IMG/VR virus record: IMGVR_UViG_3300031566_013562
Coordinates: 1 to 40,249 of that record
Origin: a virus
Direction: 5' to 3' (one strand)
DNA length: 40,249 nt
In this document: positions 26,427-34,688 of the stretch, piece by piece
How positions within the stretch are numbered: the stretch's first letter is position 1
How the letters are laid out: the number at the start of each line of letters is the position of its first letter
Translations under genes and position numbers: made by a program
The notes under the pieces: generated by a model
Database searches by the model: none
What the model was told of the DNA's origin: nothing
What the model saw: only the letters and a program-made list of their open reading frames with translations

Positions 26427-27208
26427 TTGAAAAATTTTCTAAAATAAAAGAAGATATTATTTCTAAATTGCTTTCTAAGCATCCTGTCACTGACGAAAGA
26501 GAGAAGGCTAAAATAGATTTAGCGGCAGAGATATTGGCCTATCAAAAAACTGTTATTCCTTATCCTTATGCTAAATATTTTATAACAGATTTTACTGGAA
26601 AATATCAGGGACAAGATATAATACCAAACCATATTGCTATTCAGGCCAAACAAAAATTATTGGATTATTGTTGGAAAGATGTGAAACTTAAGCAGTTGAT
26701 TTCTATCGATACTGATGTTATTTCATTTCTTGATCAACATAGTAGTATAGGTTATCGTAAAAAATTTGGACATAATGTTGTTATTTGTGCAGACAGATCA
26801 TTGTCTGGGGGACCTTCAGGTAAAACTCTATGTGCAGCTATAATAATTAAAGAAGCGATTCGTAAAAGAATTGATGAAGAACTTTCTTGTGATACATATA
26901 AATGGATCGGATATTCTGAACTAAAAAAGATTTTAACAGATGACGACCTGGCTGTATCAGAATATTCTACAGCCGATTGGTTAGTGGTTGATGATATCGA
27001 TATTGACGTATCAAGTCGAAAAGCTCAAGCATATAGAACTTCTTTTTTGGACCCATTTTTTTCCGAAAGGATAAATAACAAGATTCCGACTATATTGGTT
27101 TTTCGTTTTGATATAGAGAAGATAAAATTGTCTGAGGAAGATTATGGAGTTGCTATTTATAGAATGGTAAATGATAAAAATACAACTAGGATATGCTTGT
27201 CGCAATGA
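26423..27208 (+). CDS. DnaC-like helicase loader ATPase
   Basis: A 261-residue AAA+-like ATPase with the layout of phage helicase loaders: a helical N-terminal region that could bind the helicase, then a P-loop and Walker B. The P-loop reads SGGPSGKT (128-135), one residue shorter than the GxxxxGKT rule, and Walker B reads WLVVDDIDID (Asp190-191). Its place immediately upstream of the DnaB-like helicase gene, with an ATGA overlap at both ends, strongly supports a loader role. Loaders of this type open the helicase ring on single-stranded DNA. An earlier in-frame start at 26357 would overlap the ATPase gene and is unlikely. Confidence 0.72.
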   Translation: MIEKFSKIKEDIISKLLSKHPVTDEREKAKIDLAAEILAYQKTVIPYPYAKYFITDFTGKYQGQDIIPNHIAIQAKQKLLDYCWKDVKLKQLISIDTDVISFLDQHSSIGYRKKFGHNVVICADRSLSGGPSGKTLCAAIIIKEAIRKRIDEELSCDTYKWIGYSELKKILTDDDLAVSEYSTADWLVVDDIDIDVSSRKAQAYRTSFLDPFFSERINNKIPTILVFRFDIEKIKLSEEDYGVAIYRMVNDKNTTRICLSQ

Positions 27209-28815
27209 ACTATAAAGAAAAAAAAGATTCTGAATTAAGTTTTATTTCTTTATTGCTAAAACATAAGGATTTAATATACCAGTGGATAGAATCTGGTGGA
27301 CTATCTTCTTTAGAATGTTTTGAAGATTCGCATATTCCTATATTACAGGCAATAGATTATGCTTTTTCCAATAATGTTTTATTGACTAAAACTACATATC
27401 TTGATTTTTTGAGAAAAATGGGGAAGAGCAAGATGGAGATACAGAACCAAGAAGCTCTTTTCTTGCGCTTGGAAATGATATCTACCAGAGTTTCTCAAAA
27501 CGATTTTCCAGTATTACGAGAGAAAATACAATCAGCGTATTTATTACAAAATAGTAGATCCTATATAGAACAATTTGCTAAAGATATAAAAGAAAAAGAT
27601 CCATTAGATTGTGTTATAAAATTAGTTTCTGTTATGAAAGATTTGATAGGGGATACGAAGCAAGATGTTCCTATCAAATATCAAGACATAATGGATATAA
27701 AAATACAGTGGGTGGATGAGGTTTTAAGAAAAGCAGAGGCGGAAAAAGATGAGAGAATTCTTACTCATATAAAAGAATTTGATGATACTATGGTAGTAGG
27801 ATTAGCTCCAGGCACTTTAACCCTTATATGCGCGGACGTTGCAAATTATAAATCGACTTGTATGCTTAATTTGGGACTAAATGTTTGGGAACTAGGTGGG
27901 GAGAATGTTCTTTTTGTCCCGTTAGAAATGCCTAAAAGACTTGTTATGAACAAGATCGCCTCCAGGGCTTTGCATATTTCTTTAGATGGAATAGAAAAAC
28001 CTTGGGACTTAACAGGGGATCAGAAAGAAAAACTTAAAAATTTTAAAGAGGAATGGGGAAAAGATTATGGGGCTCAGTTTTATCTAATGGACGTGGGAGA
28101 CAGGGCTCCAGTTTCTGTTATTCGTAGACAAATAGAGAAACATTTAGATATATTTAAGCCCAGGGTTGTTGTAGTAGATTATATAGCAAATTTGATTCCT
28201 GAAAAAAGATCGGAGAATATACGTAATGATTTACAGATTGGAGAAATGCTTAAAGATCTTAGATCAATGGGCAAAGAAGATGGTATTACGAAAAAAGGAT
28301 TTTCTGTTATTTCTGGGGCTCAGGTTGGTAGGGAAGCCCTAAAAAGAGTTAGAAAATCAGGTGCAAATAAAACTTCTTTTTATTCTGAAGATATTAGAGG
28401 GTCACACGAGTATTCGGCAGATGCAGATTTTCTTTATGTTCAAATGAAGGACCCTGATAATACTAATCTTCTTAATTTATATTGTGTAAAATCAAGATAT
28501 GGACCTACATCTTTTTTTGGAGGTTCTAACAAAGCAGTTTTAGAAGTAGTTCCAGAATTTAGTATTGTTAGAAGTAGGCAGACAGATTGGACGATTCCTG
28601 AAAAAAATGATATACAAGAAATAATTAATAATGGTTCTGCTTTAACTTTTGACGATTCTCAGGAAGATTTTATGGAGGATCTAGATGATAGCGTTTTAGA
28701 ACCTTCATATGACGAGGAAAAAGAAGAGAAAGAAGAACAGGTAGAGGAGGTAGATTTGGGCGCGCACCTGGATGCGGAAGAGAGAGATCTTCTTAAAGAG
28801 TTTGATGATGACTAA
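27205..28815 (+). CDS. DnaB-like replicative DNA helicase
   Basis: A 536-residue hexameric SF4-type helicase. The N-terminal helical domain covers ~1-170, then the RecA-like motor. Motif order fits DnaB: GTLTLICADVANYKST (P-loop 210-218), PLEMPKRLVMNKIASRAL (motif H1a region), VVVDYIANL (Walker B, Asp325), SGAQVGREALKRVR (motif H3) and DIRGSHEYSADADFLYVQM (motif H4). The P-loop lacks both usual glycines. The C-terminal ~55 residues are very acidic (YDEEKEEKEEQVEEV) and could be a protein-binding tail. ATG 27205 overlaps the loader's stop in an ATGA; ATG 27193 is possible. It would unwind DNA at the phage fork, working with the loader, the zinc-finger primase piece and DnaE encoded nearby. Confidence 0.87.
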   Translation: MNYKEKKDSELSFISLLLKHKDLIYQWIESGGLSSLECFEDSHIPILQAIDYAFSNNVLLTKTTYLDFLRKMGKSKMEIQNQEALFLRLEMISTRVSQNDFPVLREKIQSAYLLQNSRSYIEQFAKDIKEKDPLDCVIKLVSVMKDLIGDTKQDVPIKYQDIMDIKIQWVDEVLRKAEAEKDERILTHIKEFDDTMVVGLAPGTLTLICADVANYKSTCMLNLGLNVWELGGENVLFVPLEMPKRLVMNKIASRALHISLDGIEKPWDLTGDQKEKLKNFKEEWGKDYGAQFYLMDVGDRAPVSVIRRQIEKHLDIFKPRVVVVDYIANLIPEKRSENIRNDLQIGEMLKDLRSMGKEDGITKKGFSVISGAQVGREALKRVRKSGANKTSFYSEDIRGSHEYSADADFLYVQMKDPDNTNLLNLYCVKSRYGPTSFFGGSNKAVLEVVPEFSIVRSRQTDWTIPEKNDIQEIINNGSALTFDDSQEDFMEDLDDSVLEPSYDEEKEEKEEQVEEVDLGAHLDAEERDLLKEFDDD

Positions 28816-29488
28816 AATTAGCACATATCATATAGATAAAATCAGGACAGAGAATAGGATAGAGAAGTATTTAGCTGAATTGGGGATATTTCCATCACAT
28901 ACTTACGCCGATAAAATGTCATATTTCTGTCCATTATCTTTCCACGAAGATACGAATCCTTCGTTCTTTGTATATGTAGATGGAGATTATGATAATTTTT
29001 ATTGTTTTAGTTGTAAAAATAGTGGAGGGATAATAGAATTACATAGATGTATAAAAAAAATCAGTTCGTGGGGTCAGGCGGCAAAAGATTTGTCGAGTTC
29101 GGAAAACAAAATTGATTTTGAGGAAGAGCTTGATTATGCAGTAAAAGAAATGCAGAAAACAAACAGGGATAAAGAAATTGCATCTTTACCAGGAAAAATG
29201 GCTTTAATTATTTCTTCTATGGGATTTAACCATTTATGTGCTTCTGAAAAAGATTCGTTGGAATATGAATTTCTTGAATCATTGTATAAAGAAATAGATA
29301 AATGTGTTTGGGAATCAGATATTAATAAATTAATATCTATTTTTTCTTTTTTAACTGAAGAAATGGTTATTGCTGCTGATGGGATGGAGATGAGCCCGCT
29401 TGCTTATAAGGCGTGGCAATTTGCTAATAAAAAAGAAGATCGTCTTAAAAAACAATATGAAGAAATAAAAGTATACGAAGAGATGTGA
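28808..29488 (+). CDS. CHC2 zinc-finger protein (DnaG primase N-domain only)
   Basis: A 226-residue protein with the zinc-binding domain of bacterial-type primase: CPLSFH (Cys41, His46), then CFSCKNSGG (Cys66, Cys69), together a CHC2 finger, preceded by the usual helical start (IEKYLAELGI). Such domains recognise primer start sites on single-stranded DNA. Normal DnaG continues into a TOPRIM catalytic core; none is present here, and the rest is charged helix ending EEIKVYEEM. The catalytic core may be another gene outside the window. The start is ATG 28808 or 28805, inside the end of the helicase gene, consistent with coupling. Confidence 0.78.
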   Translation: MTKISTYHIDKIRTENRIEKYLAELGIFPSHTYADKMSYFCPLSFHEDTNPSFFVYVDGDYDNFYCFSCKNSGGIIELHRCIKKISSWGQAAKDLSSSENKIDFEEELDYAVKEMQKTNRDKEIASLPGKMALIISSMGFNHLCASEKDSLEYEFLESLYKEIDKCVWESDINKLISIFSFLTEEMVIAADGMEMSPLAYKAWQFANKKEDRLKKQYEEIKVYEEM

Positions 29489-29502
29489 GAGGTTTTTCAA
29501 CG

Positions 29503-29508
29503 TATAAT
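29503..29508 (+). promoter_or_regulatory. TATAAT box in the 55-base spacer after the primase gene
   Basis: A perfect TATAAT preceded by CG lies 35 bases before the next ATG. No good TTGACA box is seen at the right distance, so this is only a possible promoter. Confidence 0.3.
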
Positions 29509-29543
29509 AGAAGTCAAGGAATATAGATTAGGAGAAAAAAAAG

Positions 29544-29834
29544 ATGAACGGGAAAGTGGATAAAATTGACGTAAAAGAAGCAGTAAAACTCATTCAAGAG
29601 TCAAAAGGTAAATTTATTACTGTTAGTTTTACTAAACGGACCAATAATGAACTAAGGACTATGAATTGTCGCGTCGGCGTGATTAAGGGATTAAAAAACG
29701 GAAAGAAAAAACGAAGCAGAAGAACCGGACTTATTACAGTTTATGATATGGGGGAAAAAGATTATAGAAATATTAATTCTTCAGGATTAAGATCATTAAA
29801 AATAAACGGTAAAAGATATTCTGTTGTAGAGTAG
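29544..29834 (+). CDS. SH3-like small protein (DUF2693-type)
   Basis: A 96-residue protein resembling small SH3 beta-barrel proteins common in large phages. It begins with a helix (EAVKLIQESKGKF), then alternating strands FITVSFTKRTNNELRTMNCR, and ends in DYRNINSSGLRSLKINGKRY. Residues KNGKKKRSRR form a basic loop that may contact nucleic acid. AGGAG about ten bases upstream marks the start. Family naming is by resemblance, and the function is unknown. Confidence 0.65.
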   Translation: MNGKVDKIDVKEAVKLIQESKGKFITVSFTKRTNNELRTMNCRVGVIKGLKNGKKKRSRRTGLITVYDMGEKDYRNINSSGLRSLKINGKRYSVVE

Positions 29835-29910
29835 ATATGTCTTAAATAATTGCAAACCAAAGAGTTTGAAAGCCGTTTGACTAAACTAGGATTGTATAAT
29901 CATCAGGATT
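29835..29910 (+). promoter_or_regulatory. 76-base spacer with TATAAT box and short hairpin
   Basis: The spacer has CAAAC...GTTTG, a five-pair stem near 29853-29868, then TTGACT at 29877 and TGTATAAT ending at 29900. The distance between the two boxes is only 12 bases, so it is not a standard sigma-70 promoter, but it may drive the genes that follow. Confidence 0.3.
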
Positions 29911-30159
29911 ATGCCGCAGAAGAAGAAAAAATCGTCTAAAATAAATTGGGGCGTTATTGCAGAGGCACGGATATCTCTGCTGGATCGTGTTTTCTTATGT
30001 CCTGCTTGTGGAGGAGAAGGATATGATTTGGATAAGGCTTATGTCTATGGAGAGGATTTCCCGTGTACAAAATGCAAATCAACTGGATCCCGTTTTTGGA
30101 TATGCTACAAAATAAAATGTAGATTTATTGATTTTTTTAGGAAATTCAAATGGAGATAA
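29911..30159 (+). CDS. Small DnaJ-type zinc-finger protein
   Basis: An 82-residue basic protein with two Cys pairs in DnaJ-like form, CPACGGEGY and CTKCKSTG, that should bind one zinc ion. A lysine-rich start (PQKKKKSSK) and a basic aromatic C-terminus (CRFIDFFRKFKW) flank it. No J domain is present. Such small CxxCxG proteins are frequent in phages and may act on protein or RNA partners. The start codon has a weak ribosome site. It overlaps the methyltransferase start by ten bases. Confidence 0.6.
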   Translation: MPQKKKKSSKINWGVIAEARISLLDRVFLCPACGGEGYDLDKAYVYGEDFPCTKCKSTGSRFWICYKIKCRFIDFFRKFKWR

Positions 30160-32129
30160 AAAACAAAGAACAAGAAGATCGTAATAAGCTGCTAGATCAG
30201 GCGGGAGTATTAAATAAAATAATATACAGTGATGTAATTGACGGGCTCAGGATGGTTCCGGACAATACTGTATCATTGGTGTTCACTTCTTGTCCCTACA
30301 ACGTAGATATAAAATATGGTTCTCATAATGACGCTCTGTCTTTCCCTGTGTATTTAGATTGGTTAAAGGGGGTTTGGTCCGAGTGCAAGAGAGTTTTGCG
30401 TCCTGGGGGACGCCTGGCGATAAATATAGATACTGTACGCAATGTAGATGATGATTCTGAGTATTTGCATCCTATAGGATATTATTTAACGAAACAAGCT
30501 AAAGAAATAGGTCTACTTCCATTTACGGAAATAGTTTGGTATAAGCAAAATGCAAGTGGAAGAAAAACTGCTTGGGGATGTTACGACAAATTTACTAGAG
30601 TTGTTACTAAGAACGGGCTTAAATATTTTAAAGATGTGACTTATCAAGATGAAATAGCAACTTTAAATATGCAAACTATGGAGATGGAATATCAAAATCC
30701 TATTTCTATTATAGAATATAAATATGAAGGAAATATGTATAGGATTAAATCTCGCTCATTTGACCTATTGGTTACACCAGATCATAATATGTTTTATAAA
30801 AAAAGTAGCGGGGAATTGGGGTTAAGAAAGATTAAGGAAATGCCTAAATGCTTTTGTATACCACAAGGGCATAATGGGATAAAATTTAATTACGAAGAAA
30901 AAAAATATTTTTATTTACCAGTTATTAGTTATGGGAAAAGATCAAGGAAATCTTATATAAATAAGAATACAATAAAAATAGATATGAAAGATTGGATAAT
31001 GTTCCTTGGTATATATCTAACTGATGGGTCGGTTTATTATGATGAACGTAGGGGAAGTTATACTACATCTATTTATCAATCAAAAAAAACATATTTGCAG
31101 GAGATAAAAGATCTGTTGCATAGATTGCCATTCAATTTTAAGTATAAGGAAAATAAAAAAGAATATTATACATGTTCTAAGCAATTGGCAAGTTTTTTAA
31201 ATGGTTTTTCTAAGAAAAATGAAAGAGAAATACCAAATTTTATCATGCAATGTACTATCCCGCAAAAGAAATTATTTATTGAATGGCTGGTCAAGGGAGA
31301 TGGATCTATAGCGAGGAATGGATCTATAAGGTTATATATTGCATCAGAGGCTTTTGTAAAAAAAATAATAGTATTATTATCAGAATGTGGATATGCATTT
31401 TCCCATTCAATACGAAAAAAACAGAAACCTAAGTTGGTAAAAACCGGCAAATTGGCTGGTAGAATTATGAATTGTAATATAAGGTTGCAAGAAATAAAGA
31501 TAAAGATATCTAATAATTATTATATAAGAGAAAATGAAAATATTTCTCAAGAAAAATATTCTGGAATGGTTTATTGTTTAGAACTCAACAATCATGTAAT
31601 GTTTGTTGAGCGTAACGGCAAATTCACTTGGTGCGGCAATTCTTGGTGTTCGTCTTCGTTACCAAATATCCGTAGGGTCCATGAGTATATTTATGTTTTT
31701 TCAAAAGACCAATTTCGTCTCGATGGTGATTCCGAATTATCTGATATGGAAGCTGAAGAATTTGAACAGTGGACTCTTTCTACTTGGTTTATATGTCCTG
31801 AGACAAAAAATATGGGTGGACATCCAGCTAGTTTTCCTGAAGAACTTGTTCGGAGAGCCATAAAATTGTGGACTTATAGAGGAGATATTGTTTTAGATCC
31901 GTTTGTAGGTTCTGGCACAACGGCTTGTGTTGCTAATAGATTAATGAGGAAATATGTAGGAATCGATAATTGTTTGGAGTATGTTAAATATGCGAGAGAT
32001 AGGATAAATTCTTCTCCAGATATGTTTGAAGAGGATTATGTTCCAAGATCAGAAAGGCTTGCGATACGAAAAAAAGCAAGAATGGTAGAAAATGAAGAAA
32101 ATGGGATCGATACCATCGATGGAGCCTAG
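30150..32129 (+). CDS. Beta-class DNA methyltransferase interrupted by a LAGLIDADG intein
   Basis: A 659-residue precursor. Removing the intein (residues 144-497) leaves a 305-residue methyltransferase of the N4-cytosine/N6-adenine beta class. Catalytic motif IV is TSCPY (46-50) near the N-terminus, and the SAM-binding motif DPFVGSGTT (583-591) is near the C-terminus, which is the beta-class order. The host motif WG-SW is split exactly at Gly-Ser. Cys replaces the usual Pro in the TSPPY version of motif IV, so target base choice is uncertain. An AGGA about seven bases before ATG 30150 sets the start. No cognate restriction enzyme is visible; together with the D12 enzyme this gives the phage two orphan methyltransferases. 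Confidence 0.88.
   Translation: MEIKNKEQEDRNKLLDQAGVLNKIIYSDVIDGLRMVPDNTVSLVFTSCPYNVDIKYGSHNDALSFPVYLDWLKGVWSECKRVLRPGGRLAINIDTVRNVDDDSEYLHPIGYYLTKQAKEIGLLPFTEIVWYKQNASGRKTAWGCYDKFTRVVTKNGLKYFKDVTYQDEIATLNMQTMEMEYQNPISIIEYKYEGNMYRIKSRSFDLLVTPDHNMFYKKSSGELGLRKIKEMPKCFCIPQGHNGIKFNYEEKKYFYLPVISYGKRSRKSYINKNTIKIDMKDWIMFLGIYLTDGSVYYDERRGSYTTSIYQSKKTYLQEIKDLLHRLPFNFKYKENKKEYYTCSKQLASFLNGFSKKNEREIPNFIMQCTIPQKKLFIEWLVKGDGSIARNGSIRLYIASEAFVKKIIVLLSECGYAFSHSIRKKQKPKLVKTGKLAGRIMNCNIRLQEIKIKISNNYYIRENENISQEKYSGMVYCLELNNHVMFVERNGKFTWCGNSWCSSSLPNIRRVHEYIYVFSKDQFRLDGDSELSDMEAEEFEQWTLSTWFICPETKNMGGHPASFPEELVRRAIKLWTYRGDIVLDPFVGSGTTACVANRLMRKYVGIDNCLEYVKYARDRINSSPDMFEEDYVPRSERLAIRKKARMVENEENGIDTIDGA
30579..31640 (+). 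mobile_element. Intein 3 with LAGLIDADG nuclease in the methyltransferase
   Basis: 354 residues, from Cys after WG to Asn before Ser-Trp (FTWCGN ending). Block A region CYDKFTRVV, block B FDLLVTPDHNMFY, LAGLIDADG motifs LGIYLTDGSV and EWLVKGDGSIA, block F MVYCLELNNHVMFVERNG. The ending Gly-Asn instead of His-Asn is a known variant. Both nuclease acidic residues look intact, so it may still home. Confidence 0.86.
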
Positions 32130-32532
32130 CGAGTCAGAACTATTTTTTACTGATTTGACTATTATAGAAGCAGAGGGGAAACACGAAGAAGTTAATCGTA
32201 TCATGATTGAAGATATGTATGACGGATATAAATGGGTTATTAATACTAGTTTAACTCTTCTTAGTATGGCCGGTGTTGCCAATTTTAATTTAGATTTTTA
32301 TTATGATGGCAAAGTAATTATATTGGATTTTGATCCCAGTATGCCTAATCTTTTATATAATCCAGATTTATCATTTTTATCTTTATGGGCTCAATCTAAT
32401 GGATGGTCTGTTCCCGAACCGCATCCAGATCTTATTAGAACAAGTATAGAATTTTGGAAACATTTTTGGGAAACCTCCATAATACAATCATCTTTTCTCG
32501 ATAATAAATTTGGAGCAAAAACATTTGAATGA
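32092..32532 (+). CDS. Hypothetical protein, 146 residues
   Basis: Not recognised. It starts inside the methyltransferase gene's last codons (38-base overlap) at ATG 32092 or ATG 32101, and ends overlapping the next gene. The sequence mixes helix with a hydrophobic beta stretch (FNLDFYYDGKVIILDFDPS). No catalytic signature is seen. It belongs to the same packed operon of small genes between the methyltransferase and DnaE. Confidence 0.6.
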   Translation: MKKMGSIPSMEPSESELFFTDLTIIEAEGKHEEVNRIMIEDMYDGYKWVINTSLTLLSMAGVANFNLDFYYDGKVIILDFDPSMPNLLYNPDLSFLSLWAQSNGWSVPEPHPDLIRTSIEFWKHFWETSIIQSSFLDNKFGAKTFE

Positions 32533-32749
32533 TATATGTATAATAGAGTGTCCAAATTGTAAATTTGTATATAGGCACTATGCCAATTATTTTGGCAAAG
32601 TGTGTGTGCGATGTGGGTGTGTTATGGAAGCAGAACAAGAACCAGAATTCGTTAAAATAAATAAAAAACGAGAAGATGAGTTATTAGAAAAGGTTAGGTT
32701 ACAGGTTAGGAGAAATATCACAAATGCCGATAGACAGCGAAAATGCTAA
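32525..32749 (+). CDS. Small zinc-ribbon protein
   Basis: About 74 residues with CPNC and CVRCGC, a four-cysteine zinc ribbon, followed by an acidic-basic helical tail. There is no ATG in frame near the start; TTG 32525 is about nine bases after GGAG, with TTG 32510 as the alternative. It overlaps the preceding and following genes. Function unknown; zinc ribbons often bind nucleic acid or RNA polymerase. Confidence 0.55.
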   Translation: MNDICIIECPNCKFVYRHYANYFGKVCVRCGCVMEAEQEPEFVKINKKREDELLEKVRLQVRRNITNADRQRKC

Positions 32750-33386
32750 ATATAGTATAGAATTTTCTTGGTCGAAGTCTAAGAAAAAAAATAAGAAAAA
32801 TACTGATGGAGATGTAGAATGGCATATTAAATACCATTATACACAAGCTTTAGGAGATACCATTACTGTTGTTGTAGGCGACCAGCAAAGTGAGATTCCG
32901 GCCGATCTTTGGTCTGAAGTAACAGATCATTTAAGGGCGCGAGGATTTTTGGTTTCTTCGGAAAAAATAGATCCGATTCCAGAAAAAAAAGTTATTGAAG
33001 AAATATCTTCTCTTCCATTACCTACTATTATAAATGATGAAAAAACAGTTAAGGAAAAGATAGGTGATATATCTCAAGTAGCAGATCCGGTTCAAAGTTT
33101 TAGCATTCAAAAAGAAAATCAAAATACTAGATTAATCAAATCCGCTAAGAATAAAACGAATGTGAGAAAGGCGGATGTTCGAACGAAACAAGAGGATGAT
33201 ATTGAAGATGTAATTTCAGATGTAGGAGAAGGTATGGGTAAAAATATATTGCAACATTCACAAAGAATAGCAGGACAACTAATTCCAGAGACTCCTGAAG
33301 AGTGGAAAACAGATGCAATAAAAATGAAGGCTGATAGGATGAAGAAAAAAAACGGGTCTAAAAAGCTGAGTATAAAAAGATTGTAG
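32724..33386 (+). CDS. Hypothetical protein, 220 residues
   Basis: Not recognised. The N-terminal ~75 residues (VEWHIKYHYTQALGDTITVV and following) look like a small beta-rich domain; the rest is low-complexity, charged and probably disordered until a basic C-terminal end (MKKKNGSKKLSIKRL). AGGAGA lies 12 bases before the ATG. It overlaps the zinc-ribbon gene by 26 bases. Confidence 0.6.
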   Translation: MPIDSENAKYSIEFSWSKSKKKNKKNTDGDVEWHIKYHYTQALGDTITVVVGDQQSEIPADLWSEVTDHLRARGFLVSSEKIDPIPEKKVIEEISSLPLPTIINDEKTVKEKIGDISQVADPVQSFSIQKENQNTRLIKSAKNKTNVRKADVRTKQEDDIEDVISDVGEGMGKNILQHSQRIAGQLIPETPEEWKTDAIKMKADRMKKKNGSKKLSIKRL

Positions 33387-33395
33387 GGATAAGAC

Positions 33396-33611
33396 ATGGA
33401 ATATAGAGTTAAGACCGTACAATTATCATGTTGTCCTATTGGTCCTGTTGGTATGGTAGACCCATTATGTAATTTTTGCAAAGTCTCAGATTGTAGTCAT
33501 CAAATAGAGAATAGACTTATTAGTTTAGTGGGGGTTACAAAAAAATGGAAGCTTCTTGTTAGGGGTAACGAACCTTATCTTGTAGTAGAATGTGAAGGAT
33601 TTTCGCCATGA
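33396..33611 (+). CDS. Cysteine-rich hypothetical protein, 71 residues
   Basis: A small protein with Cys pairs CCP and CNFCKVSDC, so a metal site or disulfides are possible. It is unrecognised. GTAGGGAT precedes the ATG, and its stop overlaps the next gene's start in an ATGA, which indicates coupling to the metallopeptidase-like gene. Confidence 0.55.
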   Translation: MEYRVKTVQLSCCPIGPVGMVDPLCNFCKVSDCSHQIENRLISLVGVTKKWKLLVRGNEPYLVVECEGFSP

Positions 33612-34408
33612 AAGATTTTTTCCATTTGGTAAATATTATGAGGCGGCATGATGATATAAATAAAGAACATAAAAGAATTATCCTTTTATCTGAGGATCAT
33701 CTGGAAAGAATAGAGAAACATGTAGGAACGGTTAGAATACAATATTCAGATTATAAAAAAGCCTTCGATTATGTAGATGATCTTTTTCCTGAAGCTCTTG
33801 TAAAGGAGTCTATCGTATTAAGAGCTTCTTCTTCTTTTTTAAATCGGCTTGGATATAAAGGAATAGGAGGATTCTATAATAGGGTTTGTAAAAAAGTTGT
33901 AGTTCCAGATAAACTTGTTTTTTCTACTACTAAAAACAAATCTATATGGAATTCTATAAAAGCCAAGATTTCCGAGGATGAAGTTATTGTTCATGAGCTT
34001 TTACATTATGCATCAGATAGTAAGGGAACGGCTTCTAGAAGTGCTAATACAGAAGAAGAATTTGCTTATGGAAATTCTATTGGATATTTAAAATCGAAAG
34101 GATATACTGACGAATATATAATAACAAAAAACTTTTTGCCGTTTTTGGTAGGAACAATTAATATTAAAAAAATTCTATGGAAGAAGTTACAGGAAGCTGG
34201 ATATGACCCTGAAAAACTTTCGTGTATGTCTTATCAGAAGAAAAATAGTATTTATGCTAAAGTAGAAAAAAAAGTATTTGAAGAAACAAAAGAAAAAGCA
34301 ATAAAATTGGGACAGGAAATTATAGATATATATATATCAGATGGTTCTTTGCTAACTAATGTTCCTGTTGTAAATAGTAAAAACAAATTTTCGACATTGG
34401 ATATATAA
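33608..34408 (+). CDS. Putative zinc metallopeptidase (HExxH)
   Basis: A 266-residue protein with HELLH (His129, Glu130, His133), the zincin motif, followed by NTEEEFAYGNSIGYL, whose Glu could be the third ligand. The surrounding helix-loop arrangement fits a compact metallopeptidase, but the family is not identified. The N-terminus has no signal peptide, so it should act in the cytosol or inside virions. The last ~60 residues are helical and then loosely structured. Processing of phage structural proteins or host factors is inference. The ATGA start overlap couples it to the Cys-rich gene. Confidence 0.6.
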   Translation: MKDFFHLVNIMRRHDDINKEHKRIILLSEDHLERIEKHVGTVRIQYSDYKKAFDYVDDLFPEALVKESIVLRASSSFLNRLGYKGIGGFYNRVCKKVVVPDKLVFSTTKNKSIWNSIKAKISEDEVIVHELLHYASDSKGTASRSANTEEEFAYGNSIGYLKSKGYTDEYIITKNFLPFLVGTINIKKILWKKLQEAGYDPEKLSCMSYQKKNSIYAKVEKKVFEETKEKAIKLGQEIIDIYISDGSLLTNVPVVNSKNKFSTLDI

Positions 34409-34409
34409 A

Positions 34410-34688
34410 ATGCCTATTTATGTTTTTGAACATACTGATACTGGCGAAAGATTTGAAGAAATGAGATTATTTAAAGATATAGATAAACCTTTCATAGCAC
34501 CAGATGGCAAAAAATGTAAAAGAATATTATTTCCTCCGCGAAAAAATACAAGCGGTCGTGCCACCAGAGCAGGCATGAAGTTGGAATCTTTTGAGGCAGA
34601 TCCCGATTTTGTAAAAAAAGTGAACCCTAAATATGTTAAGTTTCATGATGGACATCGTGAAAAATTTGACCCTACAAAGCATTGTTGA
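34410..34688 (+). CDS. FmdB-like small protein lacking zinc cysteines
   Basis: 92 residues starting MPIYVFEHTDTGERFEEM, the start typical of FmdB-type zinc-ribbon proteins (MPIYEYRC...). The usual CxxC pairs are absent, with only two scattered Cys. So it may keep the fold without metal or be unrelated. It begins two bases after the metallopeptidase stop, and its TGA overlaps the next ATG. Confidence 0.5.
   Translation: MPIYVFEHTDTGERFEEMRLFKDIDKPFIAPDGKKCKRILFPPRKNTSGRATRAGMKLESFEADPDFVKKVNPKYVKFHDGHREKFDPTKHC

Noticed and set aside
27205-28815. An intein in the DnaB-like helicase
   Set aside because: DnaB is a common intein host, but the motifs run on at normal spacing and no Cys-led block A or terminal His-Asn exists.
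29835-29910. A tRNA or small RNA gene in the spacer
   Set aside because: Only one five-pair stem is seen, with no cloverleaf, acceptor CCA or anticodon loop.
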